NCBI RefSeq assembly: GCF_012272815.1
Contig: NZ_JAAWWL010000002.1
Location: 278,280-342,279 of the forward strand
From: Croceivirga thetidis
GTDB lineage: Bacteria > Bacteroidota > Bacteroidia > Flavobacteriales > Flavobacteriaceae
Length of the DNA stretch: 64,000 bases
Direction: 5' to 3'
Part shown: piece by piece, positions 17,277 to 26,342 of the stretch
How the letters are laid out: every line of letters starts with the position of its first letter
Numbering within the stretch: the stretch's first letter is position 1
Position numbers and translations under genes: made by a program
The notes under the pieces: generated by a model
Seen by the model: the letters and a program-made list of their open reading frames with translations, nothing else
What the model was told of the DNA's origin: nothing
Database searches by the model: none

Positions 17277-17284
17277 CAAATTTA
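17277..17284 (-). promoter_or_regulatory. putative -7 box (TAAATTTG) for lipoprotein-MscS unit
   Basis: Exact TAnnTTTG match on the minus strand 16 bases before the lipoprotein start codon. No -33 TTG at standard distance. Confidence 0.35.
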
Positions 17285-17335
17285 GAAAACAGGGGCTGTT
17301 AAGCGTGTATTATTAACGTTTTGATAGAATTTGGT

Positions 17336-18172
17336 TTAAGATTTATTGCCACCACGTAGTTTTGATTTTATCCATTTCCAACGCCAGATTAGAACGATAG
17401 TAATGAGTAATAATGGCCAAATATTAATAAGGATAAGAACAAGGGTCGTAATTATTTTCCAGCCGTTTTTTAGTGCCTGTAATGACTTATCCCCAAATGA
17501 TTTTTCATATGCCTCAGGCTCATTTGAAAATGAAACCGTTTCATAGAGCCTCACACTTATGGTGCTGAATTTGATTTTGTCTTTTAAATATCGAAGCCGC
17601 CCTTCTTTAGCCTCAATTTCTTCGGTAATCTTGCGAATGGCCTCTTCAGCTTCCAAAACCTCTGAAATTTTACCGGTCTTGTTCTTAAGAATTTCGATAT
17701 ATCGGTCTCTAACTTCTTTTTTTGTGTTCAAGCGGCTTTGAACATCGATATATTCTTCGGTTACGTCGTTTGAAGTGACAGACACACTTTTAATATATTC
17801 TGCTTCATCCTTTAAGGATTCAATTACCTTATTGAAGTTTTTACTATCAACACGTATGGTGATGGTATTTGAAATTTCATAGTTGGTATTGTTCAAATTC
17901 ATTCCAGAGACAAAACCACCAAATTCCTCACAAATTTGATTGACTTTAGTAGTTGATTCTTGTACATCGTTCACCTTGAGTTCTACATTTCCGTTCCAAA
18001 TGAGTTTTCGGTTTTGTGCTTCATTAACTGTTTTGGTTGTCGATTCCAATTCTGAAGTATTGTCGTAGACTTCTGCTGTAGCTGTTTCATAATTTGCAAC
18101 ATCAGCGTTACTACCTCCGCCGCCACAAGTTGCTACTAAAACGGTTAAAAAAGAGAAAAAGAATACCTTCAT
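17336..18172 (-). CDS. DUF4349 domain-containing lipoprotein
   Basis: A 278-residue protein with a lipobox (LVATC, Cys16) followed by Gly-rich sequence. Residues about 50-235 match DUF4349: WNGNVELKVNDVQESTTKV, the VTSNDVTEEYIDVQSRL segment and a long coiled coil (EVLEAEEAIRKITEEIEAKE). A C-terminal transmembrane helix (IITTLVLILINIWPLLLITIVLIW) is followed by a basic tail. The combination of lipid anchor and TM helix is typical of the family. The role is unknown, probably envelope-associated. Transcribed alone between the lipoprotein and Maf genes. Confidence 0.88.
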   Translation of the reverse strand: MKVFFFSFLTVLVATCGGGGSNADVANYETATAEVYDNTSELESTTKTVNEAQNRKLIWNGNVELKVNDVQESTTKVNQICEEFGGFVSGMNLNNTNYEISNTITIRVDSKNFNKVIESLKDEAEYIKSVSVTSNDVTEEYIDVQSRLNTKKEVRDRYIEILKNKTGKISEVLEAEEAIRKITEEIEAKEGRLRYLKDKIKFSTISVRLYETVSFSNEPEAYEKSFGDKSLQALKNGWKIITTLVLILINIWPLLLITIVLIWRWKWIKSKLRGGNKS

Positions 18173-18258
18173 AATATTGAATTTAATTTCAAGTTAAGGG
18201 CATTTTTAAACCACTTTGTAGCGAGTTAACAAAAAACAAAGAATACTTTATGAAAGTT

Positions 18259-18852
18259 TTAAAGTTCAAGTAAGGTGTTGTACACCGAGTGTGTAGGTAA
18301 GCCCACAACGTTATTGTAAGAACCTTTTATTTCTTCAATTGCCACGGATCCAAGCCATTCTTGAATACCATAGGCACCCGCTTTATCAAATGGCCTATGG
18401 TTTTCAATATAATAGTTGATTTCCGTATCCGTTAAAGATTTGAATTTGACTTCAGTAATTGAGTTGACCACCTTTTGCACCATTGTGGTTGTAAAACAAA
18501 CCGAGGTAATTACGTGATGCCAATCACCCGATAATTTTCGTAGCATTTCAAAGGCCTCTTGGTGATCTTTAGCTTTAGCCAAAGACTCATTATTATGCCA
18601 GACTACAGTGTCAGATGTGATTAAAATTTCTTCAGAAGCTATGGCTCTATCAAAGGCCGAAGCCTTTAGAATTGCTAGATAATCGGAAATTTCGGCCCCT
18701 TTTAGATTCTTGGGATATGTTTCATCAACTGATTTGAGTCGTATCTCAAATTCGATTCCCAATTCCTCAAAGAATTTTTTTCTTCTTGGTGAACTAGATG
18801 CAAGAATTACTTTTTTCCCTTTGAGATGATTGGCCAGTGGGTTTTTAGTCAT
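18259..18852 (-). CDS. maf: Maf family nucleotide pyrophosphatase
   Basis: A 197-residue Maf/YhdE-type nucleoside triphosphate pyrophosphatase. It hydrolyses non-canonical or certain canonical NTPs to NMP plus pyrophosphate and is linked to housekeeping of the nucleotide pool. The signature is LASSSPRRKKFFEELG near the N-terminus, with VDETYP, ITSDTVVW and DKAGAYGIQEW further on. The ATG at 18852 is preferred over 18882: it starts nearer the family N-terminus and overlaps KdsC by only 8 bases instead of 38. It is the third gene of the DUF2520-kdsC-maf unit. Confidence 0.93.
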   Translation of the reverse strand: MTKNPLANHLKGKKVILASSSPRRKKFFEELGIEFEIRLKSVDETYPKNLKGAEISDYLAILKASAFDRAIASEEILITSDTVVWHNNESLAKAKDHQEAFEMLRKLSGDWHHVITSVCFTTTMVQKVVNSITEVKFKSLTDTEINYYIENHRPFDKAGAYGIQEWLGSVAIEEIKGSYNNVVGLPTHSVYNTLLEL

Positions 18853-19372
18853 TCTGTGCACTAAAATTGGAATTCCAGTCACCGCGAACTTTTAGGACCT
18901 GTTCAATGATATCACGAACGCATCCGTCTCCACCATTTTTATGTGATACATAATCACTAATCACTTTAACTTCGGGTATTGCGTTTTGTGGACAGGTTGC
19001 CAGTTTGACCATTTTCATGGGCGGAATATCTGGCATATCATCACCCATGTAAACCACATTATCTGGATTAATATCATAGATGTCAAGGTATTCATCTAGC
19101 TGTTCAACTTTGTGGTGGGCACCCATATAAATATCAGTAACCCCTAGTCCTTTAAGTCGTTCACGTACCCCTTCGTTAGTACCACCCGTTATAATGCAGA
19201 CATTATAACCTCTATCAACTGCTGTTTTTAAAGCATAACCATCCTTTACGCTCATTTTTCTGAGCAATTCACCTTTCTCACTGATTAGCAGAGTACCATC
19301 AGTAAATACGCCATCAACATCAAAGACAAAAGTTGTTATGTCAGACAAATATTCTTTATAGTTTTTCTTCAT
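18845..19372 (-). CDS. kdsC: KdsC-type HAD phosphatase (3-deoxy-D-manno-octulosonate 8-phosphate phosphatase)
   Basis: A 175-residue C0-type HAD hydrolase without a cap. The motifs are FDVDGVFTDGTL (nucleophile and acid Asp), ITGGTNEGV, the Lys region HHKVEQLDEYL, and YMGDDMPDIPPM. This matches KdsC, which releases phosphate from KDO-8-phosphate for lipopolysaccharide core synthesis. The active enzyme is a tetramer. It overlaps the DUF2520 gene by 17 bases and Maf by 8, an operon I recall as conserved in Flavobacteriia. Confidence 0.9.
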   Translation of the reverse strand: MKKNYKEYLSDITTFVFDVDGVFTDGTLLISEKGELLRKMSVKDGYALKTAVDRGYNVCIITGGTNEGVRERLKGLGVTDIYMGAHHKVEQLDEYLDIYDINPDNVVYMGDDMPDIPPMKMVKLATCPQNAIPEVKVISDYVSHKNGGDGCVRDIIEQVLKVRGDWNSNFSAQND

Positions 19373-20105
19373 GTGATTTTCTAATGGATTTGCTTAGCAT
19401 TTGATAGATTTTCTTGTGCATTGGGTCTTGTAGACCCTCCAAATGTGCCTGCATTGTTTGAATATCATTTCTTTTAGCCGGACCTGTCTGTGCATCAATT
19501 GGGTTTAGATGTTCAATTTTATTGATAGTCTCAATTATTAAAGGCTTCAATAAATCAAAATCAACATTTTCTTGTTCACAAATTTCCATAGCAATCTGGA
19601 ATATGTGGTTACTAAAATTATTTGCGAAAACTGCCGCCAAATGTAGTTTTTTTCGTTGTTCCGTGTTGATTCTGTACACTGATTTTGAAATTGAATTGGC
19701 TAATTCTTCAAGTATACCGTAATCTTCTTTATTCGTGGCTTCCAGACATATGGGGATTGTTGAAAAATTCAAGTCTCTTCCGAAAGTAAAGGTTTGTAAA
19801 GGATAAAAAACTGCTTTTCGTTCACTCGATAATTGAGAAATAGGAACACTACCAGAAGTGTGGGCCAATAATCCTTTAACATGTGAAAATTGTCTTGAAA
19901 CCTCTTTAATAGCATCATCACTAACCGCAAGCAAATATAAATCTGCAGCAACAAGTTCATCGATTGAAGAAGTTGTTGAGGTGGATTCTGAAAATTCCCT
20001 TAAGGCTTGTTCGTTTCGCCCAAAAACCTGAATAATATTTTCTTTTAAGGCTCTGAATAAATGATGGGCAACATTCCCGGTCCCAATGAGAACTACTGTA
20101 GGCAT
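19356..20105 (-). CDS. Rossmann-like and DUF2520 domain-containing protein
   Basis: A 249-residue protein with an N-terminal NAD(P)-binding Rossmann segment (VVLIGTGNVAHHLFRAL) and a C-terminal helical DUF2520 domain (KLHLAAVFANNFSNHIFQIA). The arrangement resembles ketopantoate reductase/pyrroline-5-carboxylate reductase relatives, but the substrate is unknown. The ATG at 20105 is preferred to the one at 20111, because the latter lies inside a TAAATTTG promoter box (20109-20116). First gene of the kdsC-maf unit. Confidence 0.9.
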   Translation of the reverse strand: MPTVVLIGTGNVAHHLFRALKENIIQVFGRNEQALREFSESTSTTSSIDELVAADLYLLAVSDDAIKEVSRQFSHVKGLLAHTSGSVPISQLSSERKAVFYPLQTFTFGRDLNFSTIPICLEATNKEDYGILEELANSISKSVYRINTEQRKKLHLAAVFANNFSNHIFQIAMEICEQENVDFDLLKPLIIETINKIEHLNPIDAQTGPAKRNDIQTMQAHLEGLQDPMHKKIYQMLSKSIRKSHEEKL

Positions 20106-20108
20106 GTT

Positions 20109-20116
20109 CAAATTTA
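20109..20116 (-). promoter_or_regulatory. putative -7 box (TAAATTTG) for DUF2520-kdsC-maf
   Basis: Exact TAnnTTTG match on the minus strand, only 3 bases before the ATG at 20105. If real, the transcript is leaderless or nearly so. Confidence 0.35.
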
Positions 20117-20195
20117 CAATAAGCTTAAAAGTTCTTTAACAGTTCTGTTGAACTTTTTGGTCCTTGGTATATATCGAGATGTGGATGTTAGGCTT

Positions 20196-20203
20196 TATTT
20201 TTG
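20196..20203 (+). promoter_or_regulatory. putative -7 box (TATTTTTG) for ccsBA
   Basis: Exact TAnnTTTG match 20 bases before the ATG at 20224 and inside the longer ORF that opens at 20164, which supports the shorter start. Confidence 0.4.
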
Positions 20204-20223
20204 CATGCCGAAAGACTTTAGGT

Positions 20224-23200
20224 ATGTTCGACTTATTGAAGAAGACTCTTTTTTCCACTCGTTTAATGGCTGTTCTTTTTATCCTCTTTGCTGCGGCAAT
20301 GGGGATTGGAACATTTATTGAAAGCGTTTACAGTACGGAAACCGCTAGGATATATGTTTACAATGCCAGATGGTTTGAAATCATAATGGTGTTTTTTGTG
20401 ATTAATTTTCTAGGCAATATCTACCGCTACAACCTACTGCAGTGGAAAAAATGGCCCGTTTTGGTTTTACATCTTTCTTGGATATTGATAATAATTGGCG
20501 CTTTTGTTACGCGATATATCAGTTTTGAAGGAATGATGCCAATTCGAGAAGGTGAATCTGAGAATGTGTTTTATTCTGATAAAACTTACCTGACTGCTTT
20601 TATTGATGGGGATATCAATGGTCAATTAATGCGTAAAACCATGGAAGAGCCTATATTAGTTACCCCTGAAGGAAAAAAAGCCAGATTTCCGTACAAAGGT
20701 AAATTTCAAGATAAGGAGTTCTCCATAGCATATGTTGATTTCATTGATGGAGTTAAAGAAGGACTTGTTGAAAATGAATCAGGGAAGACTTACTTAAAAC
20801 TTGTAGAGGCTGGAGATGGTCAGCGACATGAGCATTTCTTGGAAGATGGAAAAATTGCCAATGTTCACAATGTGCTATTCGCCCTAAATAATGAAACTGA
20901 TGGCGCAATAAACATATTTACTTCAGACAGCACCTATCTCATAAAAGCACCTTATGATGGTGGCTTCATGCGTATGGCGGACCAATTTCAAGGTCAAGTA
21001 ATTGCCGATAGCTTACAACAATTGCAATTACGTTCATTATACAATATGGCTGGTATGCAATTTGTTTTTCCTGAGCCCATAGTGAAAGGTGAATATGGAA
21101 TTGTAGAAGTTCCAGAATCGGAACGAACAGATGACACATCAGATGCATTGGTAGTCGCTGTTAGCTCGAATGGTGAAACCCAAGAGATTACTATGATGGG
21201 AGGAAAAGGACCTGCTAGTTTTACTGATAAGGTATCTATTGGTGGGTTGGACTTTTCATTAAAGTATGGTTCAAAGGAGTATCAATTGCCTTTTAAGGTA
21301 AAGCTCAATGATTTTATTGCTGAAAAATATCCTGGAACTGTGAATAGCTATAAATCGTTTATGAGTAAAATAACGGTAGAAGATGATAGACCTTTTGACT
21401 ATGATATTTTCATGAATCATGTACTTGATCATGAAGGCTACCGTTTTTTTCAGGCCAGTTTCATGCCTGATGAAAAAGGTACTGTACTTTCGGTTAATCA
21501 CGATTGGTGGGGAACTTGGATTACCTATATAGGTTATTTTTTACTTTATGTGGGTTTGATGGGTATTATGTTTTTTGGGAAAACCCGTTTCAGGGATTTG
21601 ACAAAGTCTCTTGATAAACTAAAAAAGAAAAAGGCAGCTTTGGCCGCAGTTTCATTTATGTGTTTCTCACTTACAACTGCCCAACAGTCCAAAGAAAATC
21701 ATGTAGTTCGACCAACCAAGGCTCAAATTGACTCTGTTATTAGTGCAACTACGGTTACCAAAGAACATGCCGATAAGTTTGGTGCTCTGGTAGTTCAGGA
21801 TGAAGGGGGGCGAATGAAGCCTATGCACACATTCACTTCTGAATTATTAAGAAAGTTGAGCGGCAAGGACAAGTTTCAAGGACTTAATTCGGATCAAGTT
21901 TTTCTTTCAATGATGTTGAATCGTGTGGCTTGGTACAATACAGAATTTATTCGTACAAATCTAGGATCACAACAGAACGATAGTATTCGAGAAATACTTG
22001 GAGTAGAAGAGGGCGGTAAGTACATAAAGGCCATTGATATGTTTGATGCTACTGGTATGTATAGGTTACGGCCTTATTTAGAAGAAGCAAGTTCTACTAC
22101 AAATCCGAATAAATTTCAAAAAGACTTTATAAAACTCCATGAACGATTTACCTTATTGGAGATGGCTTTAAGTGGTGAAATTCTTAAAATTTTTCCATTG
22201 CTCAATGATGAGAACAATAAGTGGATTTCACCTTTAGAATACCGTTCGGGTCAATACCAAGTTGGAGACTCACTGTATGCAAATTTTATGCAGAATTCGG
22301 TGCCGTATTACCTAAATACTTTGCAAGTAGCAATAAATACTGGTGATTATTCTACCCCAGATAAGCTTTTGGAAGCATTTAAGCAGAATCAGTTAAATCA
22401 CGGTAAGGAAGTTCTTCCTTCTGATAAAAAAGTAAAAACGGAAATCATATATAACAAGCTAGATATTTTCAATAAACTATACAGATACTACATGCTTGTT
22501 GGCGGTTTATTGTTCTTTATCTTGATTTTCCGAATTTTTAGGGAAAGAGAAATTTGGAGAGCCGCAACTTATTTCCTCAAAGGAATCATTATTTTGTTTT
22601 TTATCTGGCACACAGCTGGCTTGGTCTTACGTTGGTACATTTCAGGCCATGCTCCTTGGAGTGATGCTTATGAAAGTATTCTATATGTTTCTTGGGCAAC
22701 CATGGGTATTGGATTGCTATTTATTCGAAAGAGTGACCTTACCCTAGCTGCAAGTACATTTGTTGCTTCCATGCTTTTGTTTATTGCCCATCAAAGCTGG
22801 GTTGATCCAGCGATAGCCAATTTAGTTCCGGTTCTGGACAGCTACTGGTTAATGATACACGTAGCCGTAATCGTTGGTAGTTATGGTCCACTTACCGTTG
22901 GTATGATTTTAGGGGTAACTGCCTTGTTACTAATGATTTTGACCACTAAGAAGAACAAAAAAAGAATGGATATTAGTCTTAAGGAGCTTACCATTATTAA
23001 CGAATTGGCCTTAACAGTTGGTTTGGTAATGTTAACGATAGGAAACTTTTTAGGTGGTCAATGGGCTAACGAAAGTTGGGGTCGTTATTGGGGTTGGGAC
23101 CCTAAAGAAACTTGGGCACTGGTCTCTATTATGGTATATGCCTTTGTAATTCATATGCGCTTTGTTCCCGGACTTAGAGGACGATGGATATACAATTTCG

Positions 23201-23394
23201 CGAGTGTTGTGGCCTACGGAAGTATTATGATGACTTATTTTGGCGTTAACTTCTATTTGGTCGGCCTTCACAGTTATGCGCAATCAGGTTCTGCTGCAAT
23301 AACCCCAGATTACGTAAAATATATTGCAATAGGCATTTTGATTTTAGGAGGAATAAGTTATTGGAGATATCAGGCGAATTACATAAAGGCTTAG
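20224..23394 (+). CDS. ccsBA: cytochrome c biogenesis fusion protein (ResB/CcsB plus CcsA)
   Basis: A 1056-residue membrane protein of the system II cytochrome c synthase: it moves heme across the membrane and attaches it to CXXCH apocytochromes. The N-terminal ResB part has helices around residues 12-32, 50-70 and 80-100, a large periplasmic domain and a further helix (WGTWITYIGYFLLYVGLMGI). The C-terminal CcsA part has about eight helices and the heme-handling WWD motif (GRYWGWDPKETWALV, about residue 950). Conserved His residues occur in FIWHTAGL, IAHQSW and IHVAV. The ATG at 20224 gives MFDLLKKTLFSTRLM; the earlier in-frame ATG at 20164 precedes a promoter box. Confidence 0.93.
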   Translation: MFDLLKKTLFSTRLMAVLFILFAAAMGIGTFIESVYSTETARIYVYNARWFEIIMVFFVINFLGNIYRYNLLQWKKWPVLVLHLSWILIIIGAFVTRYISFEGMMPIREGESENVFYSDKTYLTAFIDGDINGQLMRKTMEEPILVTPEGKKARFPYKGKFQDKEFSIAYVDFIDGVKEGLVENESGKTYLKLVEAGDGQRHEHFLEDGKIANVHNVLFALNNETDGAINIFTSDSTYLIKAPYDGGFMRMADQFQGQVIADSLQQLQLRSLYNMAGMQFVFPEPIVKGEYGIVEVPESERTDDTSDALVVAVSSNGETQEITMMGGKGPASFTDKVSIGGLDFSLKYGSKEYQLPFKVKLNDFIAEKYPGTVNSYKSFMSKITVEDDRPFDYDIFMNHVLDHEGYRFFQASFMPDEKGTVLSVNHDWWGTWITYIGYFLLYVGLMGIMFFGKTRFRDLTKSLDKLKKKKAALAAVSFMCFSLTTAQQSKENHVVRPTKAQIDSVISATTVTKEHADKFGALVVQDEGGRMKPMHTFTSELLRKLSGKDKFQGLNSDQVFLSMMLNRVAWYNTEFIRTNLGSQQNDSIREILGVEEGGKYIKAIDMFDATGMYRLRPYLEEASSTTNPNKFQKDFIKLHERFTLLEMALSGEILKIFPLLNDENNKWISPLEYRSGQYQVGDSLYANFMQNSVPYYLNTLQVAINTGDYSTPDKLLEAFKQNQLNHGKEVLPSDKKVKTEIIYNKLDIFNKLYRYYMLVGGLLFFILIFRIFREREIWRAATYFLKGIIILFFIWHTAGLVLRWYISGHAPWSDAYESILYVSWATMGIGLLFIRKSDLTLAASTFVASMLLFIAHQSWVDPAIANLVPVLDSYWLMIHVAVIVGSYGPLTVGMILGVTALLLMILTTKKNKKRMDISLKELTIINELALTVGLVMLTIGNFLGGQWANESWGRYWGWDPKETWALVSIMVYAFVIHMRFVPGLRGRWIYNFASVVAYGSIMMTYFGVNFYLVGLHSYAQSGSAAITPDYVKYIAIGILILGGISYWRYQANYIKA

Positions 23395-23427
23395 GATTTG
23401 GTTTTTGATATAAGGATGATATTTTAA

Positions 23428-24702
23428 TTAATCCATCAATAACCGCATCAATTCTTCAGCGGCTACTTTACCTTTTTCTTTCAGGAAAACTCTAGGTGTA
23501 TTATCGCCTAGTTCGAAGACTATTGCGGGCATCTCGTAAACGGCATAAAAATGGTTGCGGGATACCATTGTGGGATGTAACTTTTTAGAAGCGCTCACAT
23601 TAGCCTTTTTCTTGGGAAGTCTCTTTTCAATATTATCAATCCAGTCAAAAACCAGTTGCCCTTTTTGGCCGGTCACCACAGTATCCAATGGATAGTAGAT
23701 GTCATCCCAAGTTGAATGAAAATCAGCTCCAAAAACGTATTGATAGCCCTCTTCATTTTTTGATTTTAAAAAATCTCTAACGGCACGGGTTTCTGGCTGA
23801 TTAAATTCTTGCCAATCTCGATTCAGGTCAATACCACCAAAATTATGTCTCCAATGCCCATTATCAACACCGTCAGGGTTCATTAATGGCACATTGAAAA
23901 TTGCGAACTGCTTTCTAAATTCAATTGCTTTCTTAGAGTTTCCAGCTAAAGTCTCCATAAATGATTTCATGGCCAAAAATCCGGTTACTTCGGGTGGATG
24001 TTGTCGTGAGATAATAAGCAATGCCTTCTTTGAGTTTGACTCATTGATTTCCATTAAGTTCATTGACCGGCCTTCACGACTCTTTCCAATTTCATAATTT
24101 GTAATGAACGATTTTTGAGATAAGGAGTCAATCCATTGTTTAACACGTGAAGATGTGTATAATTCTTGAGCAGTAACCCAAGTTGGATTATTATCGATTG
24201 CGATTGTAATTTCAATTCGTTCAGGTGCTGCTTTAATGCCGAATTCTCCTTCACCAGGATTGATTAACTTAAAACGTGTACTATCCAGGGTTTTGAAATT
24301 TAGTCCATCATAACTGATTTTCGGATAATACCGACTTCTACTGCCTTCATATGAAAAGTTGATTTTTATTTCTTGGGCGGTTTTACTCCAAACTTTAAAG
24401 CCATACCAAGGACTTGGATTTATGGGGCTATTCTCAGGTGTAATCCATAAGGTATAATGATTTAATGAATCATGTGAAACACCATTTAATCGTGCCCCAT
24501 CAAATTGATTGCTAAAAAAAACTGTGCTATCCTGAAACGACCATATTCCCTTCCATTGTTTCTGAACAGGTTTGGTTTTTGTGGAAACAATAGGATTCGG
24601 ACCTTGCCCTTGATAACCTGTTTTTTCGGCTGTTGATTTTGAATTCTTACAAGAAACAACACCTAAGAAAATCAATAGTATTAAGATATATTTTGATTTC
24701 AT
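23428..24702 (-). CDS. M14 family zinc carboxypeptidase, lipoprotein
   Basis: A 424-residue lipoprotein (lipobox GVVSC, Cys18). The N-terminal ~180 residues form a beta domain typical of M14-type cytosolic-carboxypeptidase relatives. The C-terminal M14 domain shows the zinc ligands His and Glu in SRQHPPEVTG, the substrate-binding NPDGVDNGHWRHN and GGIDLNRDW, the third His in GADFHSTWDD, and the catalytic Glu in PAIVFELGDN. It would trim C-terminal residues from peptides at the cell envelope. Transcribed alone, convergent with ccsBA. Confidence 0.9.
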   Translation of the reverse strand: MKSKYILILLIFLGVVSCKNSKSTAEKTGYQGQGPNPIVSTKTKPVQKQWKGIWSFQDSTVFFSNQFDGARLNGVSHDSLNHYTLWITPENSPINPSPWYGFKVWSKTAQEIKINFSYEGSRSRYYPKISYDGLNFKTLDSTRFKLINPGEGEFGIKAAPERIEITIAIDNNPTWVTAQELYTSSRVKQWIDSLSQKSFITNYEIGKSREGRSMNLMEINESNSKKALLIISRQHPPEVTGFLAMKSFMETLAGNSKKAIEFRKQFAIFNVPLMNPDGVDNGHWRHNFGGIDLNRDWQEFNQPETRAVRDFLKSKNEEGYQYVFGADFHSTWDDIYYPLDTVVTGQKGQLVFDWIDNIEKRLPKKKANVSASKKLHPTMVSRNHFYAVYEMPAIVFELGDNTPRVFLKEKGKVAAEELMRLLMD

Positions 24703-24785
24703 ATTGAATATGCATTTAACTTTTCAGACGTAAAATATTGATTTTTATAGTAGTAGTTAATATTTTTTTTCATCTTTGCAACATC

Positions 24786-24797
24786 ATGAAGCTATAG
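24786..24797 (+). other. upstream micro-ORF (3 codons) in the MATE leader
   Basis: ATG AAG CTA TAG directly after a CATCTTTG near-match to the -7 element (24771-24778). It may be a chance ORF and is listed because a second, longer upstream ORF follows five bases later. Confidence 0.2.
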
Positions 24798-24802
24798 AAA
24801 TT

Positions 24803-24844
24803 ATGTACAGCATTGCGACAGTGGCTCTGGCCAACCAAAAATAA
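24803..24844 (+). other. upstream ORF (13 codons), putative leader peptide of the MATE operon
   Basis: The ORF encodes MYSIATVALANQK and ends in TAA at 24842-24844. The stop codon is also the first three bases of a perfect 9-bp hairpin. The position (58 bases before the MATE start at 24905) and the coupling of stop codon to hairpin resemble leader-peptide control of efflux or resistance genes. No Shine-Dalgarno is visible, as usual for this group. Translation is unproven. Confidence 0.35.
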
Positions 24845-24865
24845 CCGAAAGGGAGATTTCGGTTA
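24842..24865 (+). promoter_or_regulatory. perfect 9-bp hairpin in MATE leader
   Basis: TAACCGAAA (24842-24850), loop GGGAGA, TTTCGGTTA (24857-24865). The stem is not followed by a T-tract, so it is not an intrinsic terminator. The flanking CAAC (24832-24835) and GTTG (24866-24869) could extend it over a bulge. It is a candidate attenuator or riboswitch expression platform; no known riboswitch consensus was recognised. Confidence 0.5.
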
Positions 24866-24904
24866 GTTGCATTACTTCTCTATTACCAACATAATTTCAA
24901 TCAC

Positions 24905-26311
24905 ATGTCATCACAAACAATATCAATAAAAAAGTTATTCCATTACTTCTGGATTGCAGTAACGGGAAAAGAACAAGAATTCACGACCGGGAGCATTCGA
25001 AAGGCAATTTTTATGCTCTCCATTCCAATGATTTTAGAAATGCTCATGGAGAGTATTTTTGCAATCGTTGATATCGCTTATGTTTCTCAAGTAAGTGTTA
25101 ATGCAGTCGCAACAATAGGTTTAACGGAATCGGTCATTACCTTAGTTTATGCCATCGCCATTGGCCTTAGTATGGCAGCAACTGCAGTAGTAGCTCGCCG
25201 AGTAGGGGAAAAAGACCTTCAAGGAGCTCGTATAGCAGCCGTTCAAGCAATTGGTCTGGGGGTTTTGGTAGCATTAATTGTTGGTATTATTGGATTTCTT
25301 TACAATAAAGAAATTCTGGCACTGATGGGTGCCGAACCTGATTTAATAGAAGAAGGTCATGGGTACACCAAGTGGTTAATAGGGGGTAACATTACAATTC
25401 TGCTATTATTCTTGATAAATGCCATTTTTAGAGGTGCAGGTGACGCAAGTATTGCCATGTGGGCCTTGGTCCTTTCCAACGGGCTGAATATTATTTTGGA
25501 CCCAATATTTATTTTCGGATGGGGTCCAATTCCTGAATATGGTGTTATGGGAGCTGCAATTGCCACCAATATCGGCCGGGGGTCAGCAGTTTTATTTCAG
25601 TTGGGTATTTTGTTTTTTGGTTGGAGCAAGATTCGACTAGTTCTAAAAGATATTGCATTGAACATTGCGGTAATGTATAACCTCGTGAAAGTTTCTCTAG
25701 GTGGGATTGCACAATTTTTAATTGGTACTTCTAGCTGGGTTTTTCTTATGCGTATAATGTCAGAGTTTGGTAGTGAGGTTCTTGCAGGATACACCATAGC
25801 CATTAGGGTAATTATGTTTACCCTGATGCCTTCATGGGGTATGAGTAATGCCGCCGCTACTCTAGTCGGCCAAAATCTTGGAGCTCAACAGCCGGAAAGA
25901 GCCGAAAAATCTGTTTGGATAACCGGAAAATACAATGCTTATTTCATGGCATTTGTTTCTCTGATTTACCTAATATTTGCTACCCAGATTGTCACCGCAT
26001 TCAATGATACACCATCTGTAGTTGAAAGCGGTTCACTTTGTCTGAGAATAATTGCAGCTGGCTATATTTTCTATGCTTACGGAATGGTTGTTAGTAATGC
26101 TTTTAATGGTTCAGGTGATACCAAAACCCCAACTAAAATAAACCTTATTGCTTTTTGGTTGTACCAACTCCCGGTCGCTTATTTATTGGCTTTGGTCTTA
26201 GGATTAGGGGCTAAAGGTGTTTTTATTGCCATAACCTCCGCCGAAATCTTGTTGGCCGTTATTGCGATTCTTTGGTTTCGTAAAGGAAATTGGAAATCTG
26301 TACAGGTTTAA
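24905..26311 (+). CDS. MATE family efflux transporter
   Basis: A 468-residue inner-membrane exporter with about 12 hydrophobic helices arranged as two six-helix halves (first half from IRKAIFMLSIPMILEMLMES, second from KVSLGGIAQFLIGTSSWV). The MATE-type NAFNGSGDTKTP segment is near helix 10. MATE proteins export cationic drugs or metabolites using Na+ or H+. It is the first gene of a probable operon with a trans-sulfuration enzyme (31 bases later) and bshB1, preceded by a structured leader with a short upstream ORF. The thiol-metabolism neighbours hint at export of a sulfur compound, but the substrate is not readable from sequence. Confidence 0.93.
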   Translation: MSSQTISIKKLFHYFWIAVTGKEQEFTTGSIRKAIFMLSIPMILEMLMESIFAIVDIAYVSQVSVNAVATIGLTESVITLVYAIAIGLSMAATAVVARRVGEKDLQGARIAAVQAIGLGVLVALIVGIIGFLYNKEILALMGAEPDLIEEGHGYTKWLIGGNITILLLFLINAIFRGAGDASIAMWALVLSNGLNIILDPIFIFGWGPIPEYGVMGAAIATNIGRGSAVLFQLGILFFGWSKIRLVLKDIALNIAVMYNLVKVSLGGIAQFLIGTSSWVFLMRIMSEFGSEVLAGYTIAIRVIMFTLMPSWGMSNAAATLVGQNLGAQQPERAEKSVWITGKYNAYFMAFVSLIYLIFATQIVTAFNDTPSVVESGSLCLRIIAAGYIFYAYGMVVSNAFNGSGDTKTPTKINLIAFWLYQLPVAYLLALVLGLGAKGVFIAITSAEILLAVIAILWFRKGNWKSVQV

Positions 26312-26342
26312 ATTGTTTATTTTAGATTCATAAATTGTTGGA

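Noticed and set aside
24771-24904. SAM-I or SAM-II riboswitch upstream of the MATE gene
   Set aside because: GGCTCTGGCCAACC superficially recalls the SAM-I core, but the kink-turn and GGCAACC elements and the usual four-helix order are not present. A GCAAC/GTTGC closing stem (24778-24782 with 24866-24870) would begin at or before the likely transcription start. It is therefore reported as an unassigned leader.
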